The position numbers and the translations under genes were made by a program. Of a stretch of DNA of 64,000 bases, positions 48,637 through 56,914 are shown in pieces. The notes beneath the pieces are model-generated. The model was not told where the DNA came from. It saw nothing but the letters and a program-made list of their open reading frames with translations, and made no database searches. The DNA lies in contig NZ_JACVVE010000024.1 in NCBI RefSeq assembly GCF_016648105.1, positions 42,552-106,551 on the forward strand, written 5' to 3'. Numbering within the stretch: position 1 is the first letter of the stretch; every line of letters starts with the position of its first letter. This DNA is from Pseudomonas sp. S31. Lineage in GTDB: Bacteria; Pseudomonadota; Gammaproteobacteria; Pseudomonadales; Pseudomonadaceae.

Positions 48637-49845
48637 ATGCGTTGCCAGCGGTTGTTGCTCCTCTGCCTCTTGGCCTGTTCCCCGGCCTGGGCCAAGAAAG
48701 TCGACCTGGACTACCAGGTGCGTCTGCTGCCGGCCAACGGCCAGGCCGAGGTGCGCCTGACCTTGTCCGAGGGCAGCGCCGTGCGGAGCCTGGACTTCGA
48801 CCTGGGCAAGGCCGGGGCGTACAGTGGCTTCCTCGCCGACGGCCAGTGGCAACAGAAGGGCGAGCGCGGGGTGTGGCACCCGGCAGCCGGCAAGACCAGC
48901 CTCAGTTACCGGGTGCAACTGGACCAGCGTTTGAGCGGTGGCGCCTATTCCTCACGGGTGACACCGCACTGGGCATTGTTCCTCGGCGACCAGCTGGTGC
49001 CACCGGCACGCCTCGACCAGCAGGATGGCACCGAGCTGGTGGCGCGTCTGGCCTTCGACCTGCCCGAGGGCTGGAAGAGCATCGAGACCTCCTGGCCACG
49101 CATCGGCAAGGAAAAATTCCGCATCGACAACGTTTCAAGGCTGTTCGACCGCCCGACCGGCTGGATGCTCGCCGGCGACCTGGGCAGCCGCCGCGCGCGC
49201 CTGGGTGAGACCGATGTGACCGTCGCCGCGCCGGTAGGGCAGGGCATGCGGCGGATGGACAGCCTGACCCTGCTCACCTTCGTCTGGCCGCACTTGCAAG
49301 CGGTGTTCCCGCGCAACCCGCCGAAGCTGCTGTTGGTGGGCGCTCGCGACGGCATGTGGCGCGGCGCCATGGCGGCCCATGGTTCGTTGTATCTGCACAG
49401 CGGCCGGCCGATGGTCAGCGAGAACGGCAGCAGCCCACTGTTGCGCGAGCTGGTGCAGTTGTTCGCCCAGATCCGCCCACGTGCGGGCAGCGATTGGCTG
49501 GGCAAGAGCCTGACCGACCATTACGCCAACGAACTGCTGCGCCGCGCGGGTGGGATCAGCGATGACCGCTACGAGGTGTGGCAGGCGCGGCTGCAGAAGC
49601 GTGCGGCCAAGGTGACCAGCTTGCGCGGCGCGCAGGCGAGCCCTGCGCAGGTGGCGCGGGGTACCCTGCTGCTGCAGGCGCTGGACAAGGAAATCCGTAT
49701 TCATACCCAGGCCAAGCGCTCGCTGGACGACGTGGCCCAGGCGCTGATGCGCCTGCCCAGCGTGAGCACCGAGGAGTTCGTGCAGATCAGCGAGAACGTG
49801 CTGGGGCGGCGCTCCGAGGTGTTGCAGAGCAAGGTGTTGCGCTAG
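48637..49845 (+). CDS. Exported protein resembling an M61-type peptidase but lacking the zinc motif
   Basis: The 402-residue product starts with a clear signal peptide (cleavage after AWA, residue 19). Its layout resembles M61 glycyl-aminopeptidases: an N-terminal beta domain ending near residue 200, then PKLLLVGARDGMWRGAMAAH, LLRELVQLFAQIRP (268-281) where the family has HExxH, DWLGKSLTDHYANELLRRAG (286-305) where it has WxxEG-xx-YY, and a helical C-terminus. Both His residues of the zinc motif and the distal Glu are absent, so catalysis by zinc is unlikely. AAGGAGG precedes the ATG. It probably shares a transcript with the YcgN gene. The assignment rests on pattern recognition and could be wrong. 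Confidence 0.6.
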   Translation: MRCQRLLLLCLLACSPAWAKKVDLDYQVRLLPANGQAEVRLTLSEGSAVRSLDFDLGKAGAYSGFLADGQWQQKGERGVWHPAAGKTSLSYRVQLDQRLSGGAYSSRVTPHWALFLGDQLVPPARLDQQDGTELVARLAFDLPEGWKSIETSWPRIGKEKFRIDNVSRLFDRPTGWMLAGDLGSRRARLGETDVTVAAPVGQGMRRMDSLTLLTFVWPHLQAVFPRNPPKLLLVGARDGMWRGAMAAHGSLYLHSGRPMVSENGSSPLLRELVQLFAQIRPRAGSDWLGKSLTDHYANELLRRAGGISDDRYEVWQARLQKRAAKVTSLRGAQASPAQVARGTLLLQALDKEIRIHTQAKRSLDDVAQALMRLPSVSTEEFVQISENVLGRRSEVLQSKVLR

Positions 49846-49846
49846 C

Positions 49847-49934
49847 CTGGGCCGGCCTCTTCGCGGGTAAACCCGCTCCTACACGAGCGCCGCTGCCCTG
49901 TAGGAGCGGGTTTACCCGCGAAAGGGCCGGCCCA
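49847..49934. repeat. REP inverted pair
   Basis: Outer GGGCCGGCC and GGCCGGCCC flank TCGCGGGTAAACCCGCTCCT and AGGAGCGGGTTTACCCGCGA. It lies between two convergent genes. Confidence 0.92.
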
Positions 49935-49947
49935 GACAAAACATCGA

Positions 49948-50289
49948 TCAGCTCCCCACCAACGGATCCTTCCCAGTCACCGTCACCCCCGCAGTCGCCG
50001 CCTTGGCACTGTCCTTCAATGCCTTCAAGTCATCGGCACTGCGCTCGATGTCCGCCTTCAAGCTGTTGTACTCCTGGCGATGACGCTGCCACCAGGCCTT
50101 GGTCGAGCAGTGCCCACTGACCCCGCGTGCCAGGGCCAGGCCGCCCACGGCGATCTGCAGCAGCCCCAGCAGGCCGCCGTGGCGCAGCCCCTTGCTGATC
50201 ATCAGGGCGCCCCCGGCCAGAGAGCTGGCGCGTTCCAACCCATGGACATTGTGCTCGTGCGACGTTGCAGCGCTATGGATATCCAGCAT
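49948..50289 (-). CDS. DUF2892 (YgaP-type) membrane protein
   Basis: This 113-residue protein has HNVHGLERASSLAGGALMIS, GLLGLLQIAVGGLALARGVS and a following GHC, the two-helix pattern of DUF2892. The C-terminal tail is a charged helix (RQEYNSLKADIERSADDLKA). The ATG at 50289 has CGGAGA upstream. The function is unknown. It is divergent from gabP, with 272 bases between them in which I see no gene. Confidence 0.75.
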   Translation of the reverse strand: MLDIHSAATSHEHNVHGLERASSLAGGALMISKGLRHGGLLGLLQIAVGGLALARGVSGHCSTKAWWQRHRQEYNSLKADIERSADDLKALKDSAKAATAGVTVTGKDPLVGS

Positions 50290-50561
50290 GGCGTGGTCTC
50301 CGTGTGAAGTGTAAGCAACTGACCTGTCTGGCACCGCTGCCGTTCCTTCTGCATGCCAAGCGGTAGCCCTGGCTCCGCGAAGGCTCTGCAACGGGCCTTT
50401 TGCCCGGGCGATGTCCGTTTTGGTCAAGTGCTTGACGGGTTGAGGCAACTGAAGCGGCGCCCGCCTGGATTAACGTGGCCAAGCGCGAAGCTCATCCACG
50501 CTGGGTTTCGATCCAGGAGCTTCACGTCCCCCCCACAAAGAAAACAACAGCAGGGACCAGG

Positions 50562-51959
50562 ATGACAATGACAAGCGCCAGTGGCGCCGGCAATCAGCTG
50601 GCGCAAGGCTTCAAGCAACGCCATGTGACCATGCTTTCCATCGCCGGGGTCATCGGCGCCGGCCTCTTCGTAGGCTCCGGGCATGCCATCGCCGCAGCCG
50701 GCCCCGCCGCCATCGTGGCCTATGCCCTGGCCGGTACGCTGGTGGTACTGGTGATGCGCATGCTCGGGGAGATGGCGGTGGCCAGCCCCGATACCGGCTC
50801 GTTCTCCACCTACGCCGACCGCGCCATCGGGCGCTGGGCCGGCTTCACCATCGGCTGGCTGTACTGGTGGTTCTGGGTGTTGGTGATACCCATCGAAGCC
50901 ATCGCTGCAGGTGTGGTACTCAACAACTGGTTCCCGCAGGTCGATGCCTGGTTCTTCGCCTTGAGCATGACCGTGCTGCTGACCGCCACCAACCTGTTCA
51001 GCGTGGCCAAGTACGGCGAGTTCGAGTTCTGGTTCGCCATGCTCAAGGTCATCGCCATCGTCGCCTTCATCGGCCTCGGTGCCATCGCCCTGGCGGGTGG
51101 TTTGCCCGGCCGCGAGGTCAGTGGCCTGCAGCGCCTGCTGGTGGAGCATGGCGGGTTCATGCCCAACGGCTGGACGGCGATCATCGGCGCTCTGCTCACC
51201 ACCATGTTCAGCTACCTGGGCACCGAAGCGGTGACCATCGCCGCGTCCGAATCGAAGGACCCGGCGCGCAACATCGCCAAGGCCACCCGCTCGGTGATCT
51301 GGCGGATCAGCGTGTTCTACCTGCTGTCGATCTTCGTGATCATCTCGGTGGTGCCGTGGAACGACCCGCTGCTGCCGGTGCAGGGTTCCTACCAGCGCGC
51401 GCTGGAAATCATGAACATCCCCTACGCCAAGCTGCTGGTTGACATGGTGGTGCTGGTGGCGGTTGCCAGTTGCCTGAACTCCTCCATTTACATCTCTTCG
51501 CGGATGCTCTACTCGCTGAGCAAGCGTGGTGATGCGCCGGGCTTCATCCAGCGCACCTCGAAGGTCGGCGTGCCTCGCGCGGCAGTGATCGGCAGCACAC
51601 TGATCGGCATGTTGGCGACCATCGTCAACTACTTCGCTCCGGCCGAGGTATTCGCTTTCCTGCTGGCAAGTTCCGGCTCGATCGCCCTGCTGGTGTACCT
51701 GGCCATCGCCTTCTCGCAACTGCGCATGCGCGCCATCCTGCAGAAGCAGAATGTCGAGATCGCCTTCCGCATGTGGCTGTACCCGTGGCTGACCTACGCG
51801 GTGATCGGCTTCATCGTGTTCGCCCTGGGCACCATGTTCGTGATGCCGCAACATCGGATGGAAGTGTCGCTGACCTTGGCGCTGGCGTTGGTCATCCTGT
51901 TGCTCGGGGTGATCACCAGCAAGCGCCATGCGCGCCGGGAGGCGTTGGCGGCGGTTTGA
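50562..51959 (+). CDS. gabP: GABA permease
   Basis: This amino-acid/polyamine permease of the AAT family probably imports 4-aminobutyrate. The 465-residue length and sequence track E. coli GabP through most of the protein: RHVTMLSIAGVIGAGLFVGS, ASPDTGSFSTYADRAIGRWA, FTIGWLYWWFWVLVIPIEA, MLYSLSKRGDAPGF and RMWLYPWLTYAVIGFI. Twelve hydrophobic segments are visible. The ATG at 50562 has AGGGA upstream. It stands alone with a strong terminator. GABA is a product of putrescine breakdown, which fits the PuuP/McpU pair elsewhere in the window. Confidence 0.9.
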   Translation: MTMTSASGAGNQLAQGFKQRHVTMLSIAGVIGAGLFVGSGHAIAAAGPAAIVAYALAGTLVVLVMRMLGEMAVASPDTGSFSTYADRAIGRWAGFTIGWLYWWFWVLVIPIEAIAAGVVLNNWFPQVDAWFFALSMTVLLTATNLFSVAKYGEFEFWFAMLKVIAIVAFIGLGAIALAGGLPGREVSGLQRLLVEHGGFMPNGWTAIIGALLTTMFSYLGTEAVTIAASESKDPARNIAKATRSVIWRISVFYLLSIFVIISVVPWNDPLLPVQGSYQRALEIMNIPYAKLLVDMVVLVAVASCLNSSIYISSRMLYSLSKRGDAPGFIQRTSKVGVPRAAVIGSTLIGMLATIVNYFAPAEVFAFLLASSGSIALLVYLAIAFSQLRMRAILQKQNVEIAFRMWLYPWLTYAVIGFIVFALGTMFVMPQHRMEVSLTLALALVILLLGVITSKRHARREALAAV

Positions 51960-51982
51960 GCTCCGGAGATGCCTTGAACGAA

Positions 51983-52010
51983 GCCACCTGCCTGCAGGTG
52001 GCTTTTTTTT
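51983..52010 (+). terminator. Intrinsic terminator of gabP
   Basis: GCCACCTG-CCTG-CAGGTGGC forms a perfect 8-bp stem followed by T8. Confidence 0.95.
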
Positions 52011-52015
52011 ATTTG

Positions 52016-52094
52016 TACCGGCCTCTTCGCGGGTAAACCCGCTCCTACAGGGATTCCACGCTCCTTGTAGGAGCGGGTTTACCCGCGAATGGGT
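52016..52094. repeat. REP inverted pair
   Basis: TCGCGGGTAAACCCGCTCCT and AGGAGCGGGTTTACCCGCGA are exact complements, placed just beyond the gabP terminator. Confidence 0.92.
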
Positions 52095-52243
52095 CCATGC
52101 CGACCAGGCCGGTGTCTCGTTTGGATAATTACCTGTCCGGTTTGGCAATGCAGCCGAGAGGGTGTTTAATCACACCCGATAAATCCCTGAACCCCTCTAG
52201 AATTAAGGCTCCCAGGGATTTGAACCGTTCATCGAAATCGCTG

Positions 52244-52300
52244 TAGACAGACTGTCTAACAGTGCCATATAGTCGTTATACAAATAGTAGACACAGTCTA
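52244..52300. promoter_or_regulatory. Two operator palindromes upstream of the GntR gene
   Basis: TAGACAG-A-CTGTCTA (52244-52258) is a perfect 15-bp palindrome and TAGAC-ACA-GTCTA (52288-52300) is a shorter relative. Their centres are 43 bases apart, about four helical turns. The second ends where an upstream in-frame ATG (52300) begins, 20 bases before the preferred start. The layout suggests autoregulation by the FCD-type GntR protein. Confidence 0.7.
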
Positions 52301-52320
52301 TGACAACAAAGAAGGCCGCC

Positions 52321-53046
52321 ATGAAAGCCACCGCTCAACCGATCAGCGCACCCGTCGCCGAAGCGCCGCCAGACCGCAAGGCGGTCCTCGCCGAAGCGCT
52401 GCGCCGCCGGATCCTCAGCATGGAGCTGGCGCCAGGCGCAGTGGTCGACGAGTTGGCACTGTGCGACGAATTCGGCCTGTCGCGTCCTCCCGTTCGCGAA
52501 CTGCTGCGCCAGATTGCCGCCGAAGGCTACATCGAGCTGGAAGCCAACCGCGCCCCGCGTGTCGCCGCGATGAACCACGAGTCGCTGCACAGCTTCTTCG
52601 TTGCCGCCCCCCTCATCTATGTAGCCACCACCCAGCTGGCCGCGACCAACGCCACTGCCATCGAAATCGAAGCGCTCAAGGCCATCCAGGCGATGTTCCG
52701 CCAGGCCATCGAGGAGCGCGACGTGGAAAACCGCGTGCTCTACAACGACGCCTTCCATCTCGAGATCGGCAAGATGGCGCACAACGAATACCTCATGCCC
52801 AGCCTGCGTCGCCTGCTGATCGACCATACCCGCCTGGGCAAGATCTTCTATCGCCACCCGACCACCGACGACATGCAGCGCGACCTCGAAGTCGCCTGCG
52901 AACAGCACGAACAGATGATCCAGGCCATCGAGCGGCGCGACCCGCACAGCGCCGGGCAACTGGTGCGCGAGCACTTCGAGTTGTCGCGCCGACGCATGGC
53001 CGAATACGCAGCCCCGCAAGGCTTGGATGTACCGATTCAGATATGA
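52321..53046 (+). CDS. GntR/FCD-family regulator of the 52-58 kb catabolic operon
   Basis: This 241-residue repressor has an N-terminal winged helix (LAEALRRRILSMELAPGAVV, LALCDEFGLSRPPVRELLRQ) and a helical FCD domain with metal/ligand-type His residues (NDAFHLEIGKMAHNEYL, CEQHEQMIQAIERRDPHSAG). The ATG at 52321 has GAAGG seven bases upstream; ATG 52300 overlaps the operator. It leads an operon-like row of an FAD oxidase, MFS importer, DapA-like lyase and ALDH. FCD regulators commonly sense small carboxylates; the effector here is unknown. Confidence 0.88.
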   Translation: MKATAQPISAPVAEAPPDRKAVLAEALRRRILSMELAPGAVVDELALCDEFGLSRPPVRELLRQIAAEGYIELEANRAPRVAAMNHESLHSFFVAAPLIYVATTQLAATNATAIEIEALKAIQAMFRQAIEERDVENRVLYNDAFHLEIGKMAHNEYLMPSLRRLLIDHTRLGKIFYRHPTTDDMQRDLEVACEQHEQMIQAIERRDPHSAGQLVREHFELSRRRMAEYAAPQGLDVPIQI

Positions 53047-53106
53047 CGTACCAGGTCGTCGCCGCAGGCGCGATCGCTCGATAACAACACGATTCAGGTT
53101 AGTGAC

Positions 53107-54426
53107 ATGACAAAAATAAGTTCGTTACCTGCCGATGATGCCACTTGTGGTTGGTATCACCTCAGCGCGCCACGCACGCCACGCCCGGCCCATAGCGGCC
53201 ACAGCAAGGCCCGTTGGGTCGTGGTGGGCGCCGGTTTCACCGGGCTGGCGGCGGCACGCCAACTGGCTACGAACTTCCCTGACGATGAGATCGTGCTGAT
53301 CGAGGCGCAGGAGGTCGGCTTCGGCACTTCCGGGCGCAACGCCGGCTTCGCCATCGACCTACCCCACGACATCGGTGCCGAGGACTATATCGGCGACATC
53401 GATATCGCCAAGACCGTGCTCAAGCTCAACCTGGGTGGCCAGTCGTTTCTCAAGGAGCTGATCGACCGCCATGGCATCGAGTGCCAGTTCCGCCACTGCG
53501 GCAAGTACCAGGCGGCCGTCGAGGATCGCGGCATCGCCGTGCTCGATGCCTACCGCCGCGGTCTGGACAAGCTCGACCAGCCTTATGAGGTGATCGAAGG
53601 GCGCGACCTGCCCGAGCACATCGGCACGCACTTCTACCGCAAGGGCCTGTTCACCCCAGGTACCGCACTGCTGCAGCCATCGGCGCTGGTCAAGGGCCTG
53701 GCCGACAGCCTGCCGGCCAACGTCTCGCTGTATGAGCACACGCCGATCACCGAAGTGGACTACGGCGACAAGGTGGTGCTGCGCCACGCCAACGGTTCGA
53801 TCACTGCCGATAACCTGGTATTGACCACCAATGCCTTTGGCATGAGCTTCGGCTTCCTCAAGGGCCGCATGCTGCCGGTGTTCACCTACGGCAGCATTAC
53901 CCGCCCGCTGACCGAGGACGAGCAGGCACGCCTGGGCGGCAAGCCGTTCTGGGGCGTGATTCCGGCGGACCCGTTCGGCACCACCATGCGCCGTACCGTC
54001 GACAACCGCCTGCTGATCCGCAACAGCTTCAGCTACAACCCGGACGGGCGCGCCAACCGCAAATACCTCGAGCGCTTCGTCGAACGCCATCGCGATTCCT
54101 TCGCCCGGCGCTTCCCGATGTTGCCGGGCGTGGACTTCGAATATACCTGGGGCGGCGCCCTGGCCTTATCGCGCAACCATATGGGCTTCTTCGGCAAGTT
54201 GGCACCCAATGTCTATGGCGCGTTGTGCTGCAATGGACTTGGCGTGACCCGCGGCACGGTCACCGGCAAGTTGCTGGCCGACTGGCTGGCCGGTGACAAG
54301 AACGAACTTATCGAGTTTCTGCTCAATGCCCCAGGGCCTTGTGCGAATCCACCGCAGCCCCTGGTTTCCTTGGGCTTGAACGCCAACCTGATGTGGGGAC
54401 AATTCCGCGCCGGCAAGGAAAGCTGA
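53107..54426 (+). CDS. FAD-dependent amine/amino-acid oxidoreductase (PuuB/DAO-like)
   Basis: This 439-residue flavoprotein resembles gamma-glutamylputrescine oxidase (PuuB) and DadA-like enzymes. The FAD fold is VVVGAGFTGLAAARQLA (Gly41, Gly43, Gly46), followed by VGFGTSGRNAGFAI. The C-terminal part has WGGALALSRNHMGFFGKLAP and GLGVTRGTVTGKLLADWLAG. It probably oxidises a secondary amine, imino acid or D-amino acid as the first step of the operon's pathway. The substrate is not identifiable from sequence. It lies 60 bases after the regulator gene and 178 before the transporter. Confidence 0.82.
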   Translation: MTKISSLPADDATCGWYHLSAPRTPRPAHSGHSKARWVVVGAGFTGLAAARQLATNFPDDEIVLIEAQEVGFGTSGRNAGFAIDLPHDIGAEDYIGDIDIAKTVLKLNLGGQSFLKELIDRHGIECQFRHCGKYQAAVEDRGIAVLDAYRRGLDKLDQPYEVIEGRDLPEHIGTHFYRKGLFTPGTALLQPSALVKGLADSLPANVSLYEHTPITEVDYGDKVVLRHANGSITADNLVLTTNAFGMSFGFLKGRMLPVFTYGSITRPLTEDEQARLGGKPFWGVIPADPFGTTMRRTVDNRLLIRNSFSYNPDGRANRKYLERFVERHRDSFARRFPMLPGVDFEYTWGGALALSRNHMGFFGKLAPNVYGALCCNGLGVTRGTVTGKLLADWLAGDKNELIEFLLNAPGPCANPPQPLVSLGLNANLMWGQFRAGKES

Positions 54427-54604
54427 TTTCAGGAAGTTCTGGATACAGGTAACACAGACGCTGGGTTGATACCTGGCACGGGCGCGGCTTGCCCGAAATC
54501 ATGATCGAAACAGGCTGTTCGATCAAACGGGGCTAAACGCAAGTTTAGGATTCGCGAACTCGCTCGCCCTGAATAAACGCAATAGAGATGTAGCAGGTAC
54601 AACA

Positions 54605-55933
54605 ATGACAAACCCGAATATTTCCGTTGAAGATGTACCGATCAATCGCTTTCACCAATTGCTGACGCTGCGCTCTGGTGGCGGTTCGTTCGTCGATGGC
54701 TACGTGCTGAGCATCATCGGCGTGGCGATGGTGCAGATGTCCGCCGGCCTTGACCTGACCAGTTTCTGGCAGGGCATGATTGCCGCTTCGGCACTGATCG
54801 GCATCTTCTTCGGCGGCTTCTTCGGGGGGTGGCTGACCGACCGTTTTGGTCGCAAGCGTGTGTTCTTCGTCGGCCCGGTCCTGTTCATGCTGGCATCGCT
54901 GGCCCAGCTCTGGGTCGAGTCGGCCCTGGCTTTGTTCCTGCTGCGCTTTGCCATCGGCATTGCGGTGGGCATCGAATACCCGGTGGCCACTTCGTTGCTG
55001 GTGGAATTCCTGCCCAAGAAGAACCGTGGCCCACGGCTGGCGACCCTGACCGTACTCTGGTTCGCCGGTGCCGCCACTGCCTACATGGTCGGCGAAGCGA
55101 TCCTGCGTCATGGTGGCGACGACGCCTGGCGCCTGGTACTGGCCAGCGCCGCGGTGATCGGCGCGATCCTCTTCGCCATCCGCCTCGGCACCCCTGAGTC
55201 GCCGCGCTGGCTGATCAGCAAGGGCCGCTCGGCCGAGGCCGAACAGGTGATCAAGCGCGTCTATGGCAACGACTTCTCGCTGCGCAACCTGCCTGAGGAG
55301 CCCAAGACTCGCAAGCTGTCGTTCATGAGCCTGCTGCACTCGGGCTATGGCAAGCGCATGCTGTTCGTCACCATGTTCTGGACCTGCTCGGTGATCCCAG
55401 TGTTCGCGGTCTATGCCTTTGCCCCGAAGGTGTTGGCGGCACTGCACCTCAAGGGTGACTGGGCCTCCATCGGTTCGGTCGCCATCACTTGCCTGTTCGT
55501 GGTCGGCTGCATCATCGGTACCCGCCTGCTGAACAGCATCGGTCGCCGCACCACGCTGCTGCACAGCTTCTTCTGGTCGGGGCTGGCGCTGCTGGGCCTG
55601 GGCGCCTTCAGCGACGGCAACGAGATGCTCATCCTGGTGCTGTTCGGTGCCTATGCTTTGTTCATCGGCGGCGCGCAGGTGTTGCAACTGGTCTACCCCA
55701 ACGAACTGTTCCCGACCGAGATCCGTGCCGGCGCCGTGGGCGTGGGCACGTCGATGTCGCGTATCGGTGCTGCGGTCGGTACCTGGCTGGTGCCCATCGC
55801 CCTGGATAGCTACGGCATCGGCGCGACCATGTATGCCGCTGCCGCCGTGACCTTCGTCGGCCTGGCGTTCTCGGTGGCGCTGGCCCCGGAAACCCGCTCG
55901 CTGAACCTGCAAGAAGCGGCTGCGCTGAACTGA
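54605..55933 (+). CDS. MFS transporter (sugar-porter-like), substrate unknown
   Basis: This is a 442-residue major-facilitator importer with 12 predicted helices. GGWLTDRFGRKRVFFVGPVL is the loop 2-3 motif, and PESPRWLISKGRSAEAEQVI and GIEYPVATSLLVEFLPKKNR fit the sugar/aromatic-acid porter branch. The gene is positioned to bring in the substrate of the neighbouring oxidase. A clear Shine-Dalgarno is not seen at the ATG 54605 (AGCAGGTACAACA precedes it). Confidence 0.87.
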   Translation: MTNPNISVEDVPINRFHQLLTLRSGGGSFVDGYVLSIIGVAMVQMSAGLDLTSFWQGMIAASALIGIFFGGFFGGWLTDRFGRKRVFFVGPVLFMLASLAQLWVESALALFLLRFAIGIAVGIEYPVATSLLVEFLPKKNRGPRLATLTVLWFAGAATAYMVGEAILRHGGDDAWRLVLASAAVIGAILFAIRLGTPESPRWLISKGRSAEAEQVIKRVYGNDFSLRNLPEEPKTRKLSFMSLLHSGYGKRMLFVTMFWTCSVIPVFAVYAFAPKVLAALHLKGDWASIGSVAITCLFVVGCIIGTRLLNSIGRRTTLLHSFFWSGLALLGLGAFSDGNEMLILVLFGAYALFIGGAQVLQLVYPNELFPTEIRAGAVGVGTSMSRIGAAVGTWLVPIALDSYGIGATMYAAAAVTFVGLAFSVALAPETRSLNLQEAAALN

Positions 55934-56007
55934 ACCCATGACAACCCGCCGCAGTGTCGATCCGCTGTGGCCTTTACAACACTGAACCACGCACTGGAGA
56001 ACCTACC

Positions 56008-56901
56008 GTGAAATTCGAAGGCATCTACACCCCGGCAATCACTCCGCTGGCTGCGGACGGCTCGATCGACAAGGCGGCTTTTGCCGAGGTCCTCGAGTAC
56101 CTGGTCGAATCCAAGATCCACGGCGTCATCATCGGTGGCTCCACCGGTGAGTACTATGCTCACACCACCCAGGAGCGCATCGACCTGGCCGCCCAGGCCA
56201 AGGATGTGCTCAACGGTCGTCTGCCACTGATCGTCGGCACCGGTGGCATCCGCACCGAAGACGCCGTGGCCTTCGCCCAGCACGCCAAGGAAATCAAGGC
56301 CGATGCGCTGCTGGTCGGCACCCCGCCGTACGCGCTGCCGACCCAGCAGGAAATCGCCCTGCACGTCAAAGCCGTCGATGCTGCCGCCGGCCTGCCGATC
56401 ATGCTCTACAACTACCCAGGCCGCATGAGCGTGAGCATGGGCGAAGAGTTCTTCGACGCCGTGGCCGACGTGAAGAACATCGTCGCCATCAAGGAAAGCT
56501 CCGGTGACATGGCCCAGCTGCACCGCCTGGCCATTCAGCGCCCGAACATCCAGCTGTCGTGCGGCTGGGACGACCAGGCCCTGGAATTCTTCGCCTGGGG
56601 CGCCAAGAGCTGGGTGTGCGCCGGCTCCAACTTCATCCCACGCGAGCACGTCGCCCTCTACGAGGCCTGCGTGATCGAGAAGGACTTCGACAAAGGTCGC
56701 AAGATCATGGCCGCCATGATGCCGCTGATGGACTTCCTCGAAGGTGGCAAGTTCGTCCAGGCGATCAAGAACGGCGTTGCCCTGAACGGCCTGAAAACCG
56801 GCGGCGTGCGCAAGCCACTGTACGACCTGGACGACGCCGAAAAGGCAGAACTCAAGCGTGTGGTCACCGAACTGAAGGCGACCATCGCCCAGATCAAATA
56901 A
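56008..56901 (+). CDS. DapA-superfamily lyase/deaminase in a catabolic operon
   Basis: This 297-residue TIM-barrel enzyme has the Schiff-base Lys162 in VAIKESSGDMAQ, Tyr134 in MLYNYPGRMS, and STGE at 45-48 in GGSTGEYY. It starts at GTG 56008 with TGGAGA upstream. It is likely a catabolic lyase, aldolase or hydro-lyase/deaminase rather than lysine biosynthesis, since dapA is present at 10953 and this gene sits with an oxidase and ALDH. It is 13 bases before the ALDH gene. The same enzyme order occurs in the hydroxyproline operon, but the active-site loop differs (GSTGEYY versus GSMGDWP). Confidence 0.85.
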   Translation: MKFEGIYTPAITPLAADGSIDKAAFAEVLEYLVESKIHGVIIGGSTGEYYAHTTQERIDLAAQAKDVLNGRLPLIVGTGGIRTEDAVAFAQHAKEIKADALLVGTPPYALPTQQEIALHVKAVDAAAGLPIMLYNYPGRMSVSMGEEFFDAVADVKNIVAIKESSGDMAQLHRLAIQRPNIQLSCGWDDQALEFFAWGAKSWVCAGSNFIPREHVALYEACVIEKDFDKGRKIMAAMMPLMDFLEGGKFVQAIKNGVALNGLKTGGVRKPLYDLDDAEKAELKRVVTELKATIAQIK

Positions 56902-56914
56902 GGAGGCTGGAAAA

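Noticed and set aside
50424..52148. Minus-strand ORF of 574 codons over gabP
   Set aside because: Shadow of gabP; it passes through a terminator and REP pair and has His/Gln-rich composition typical of antisense frames here.
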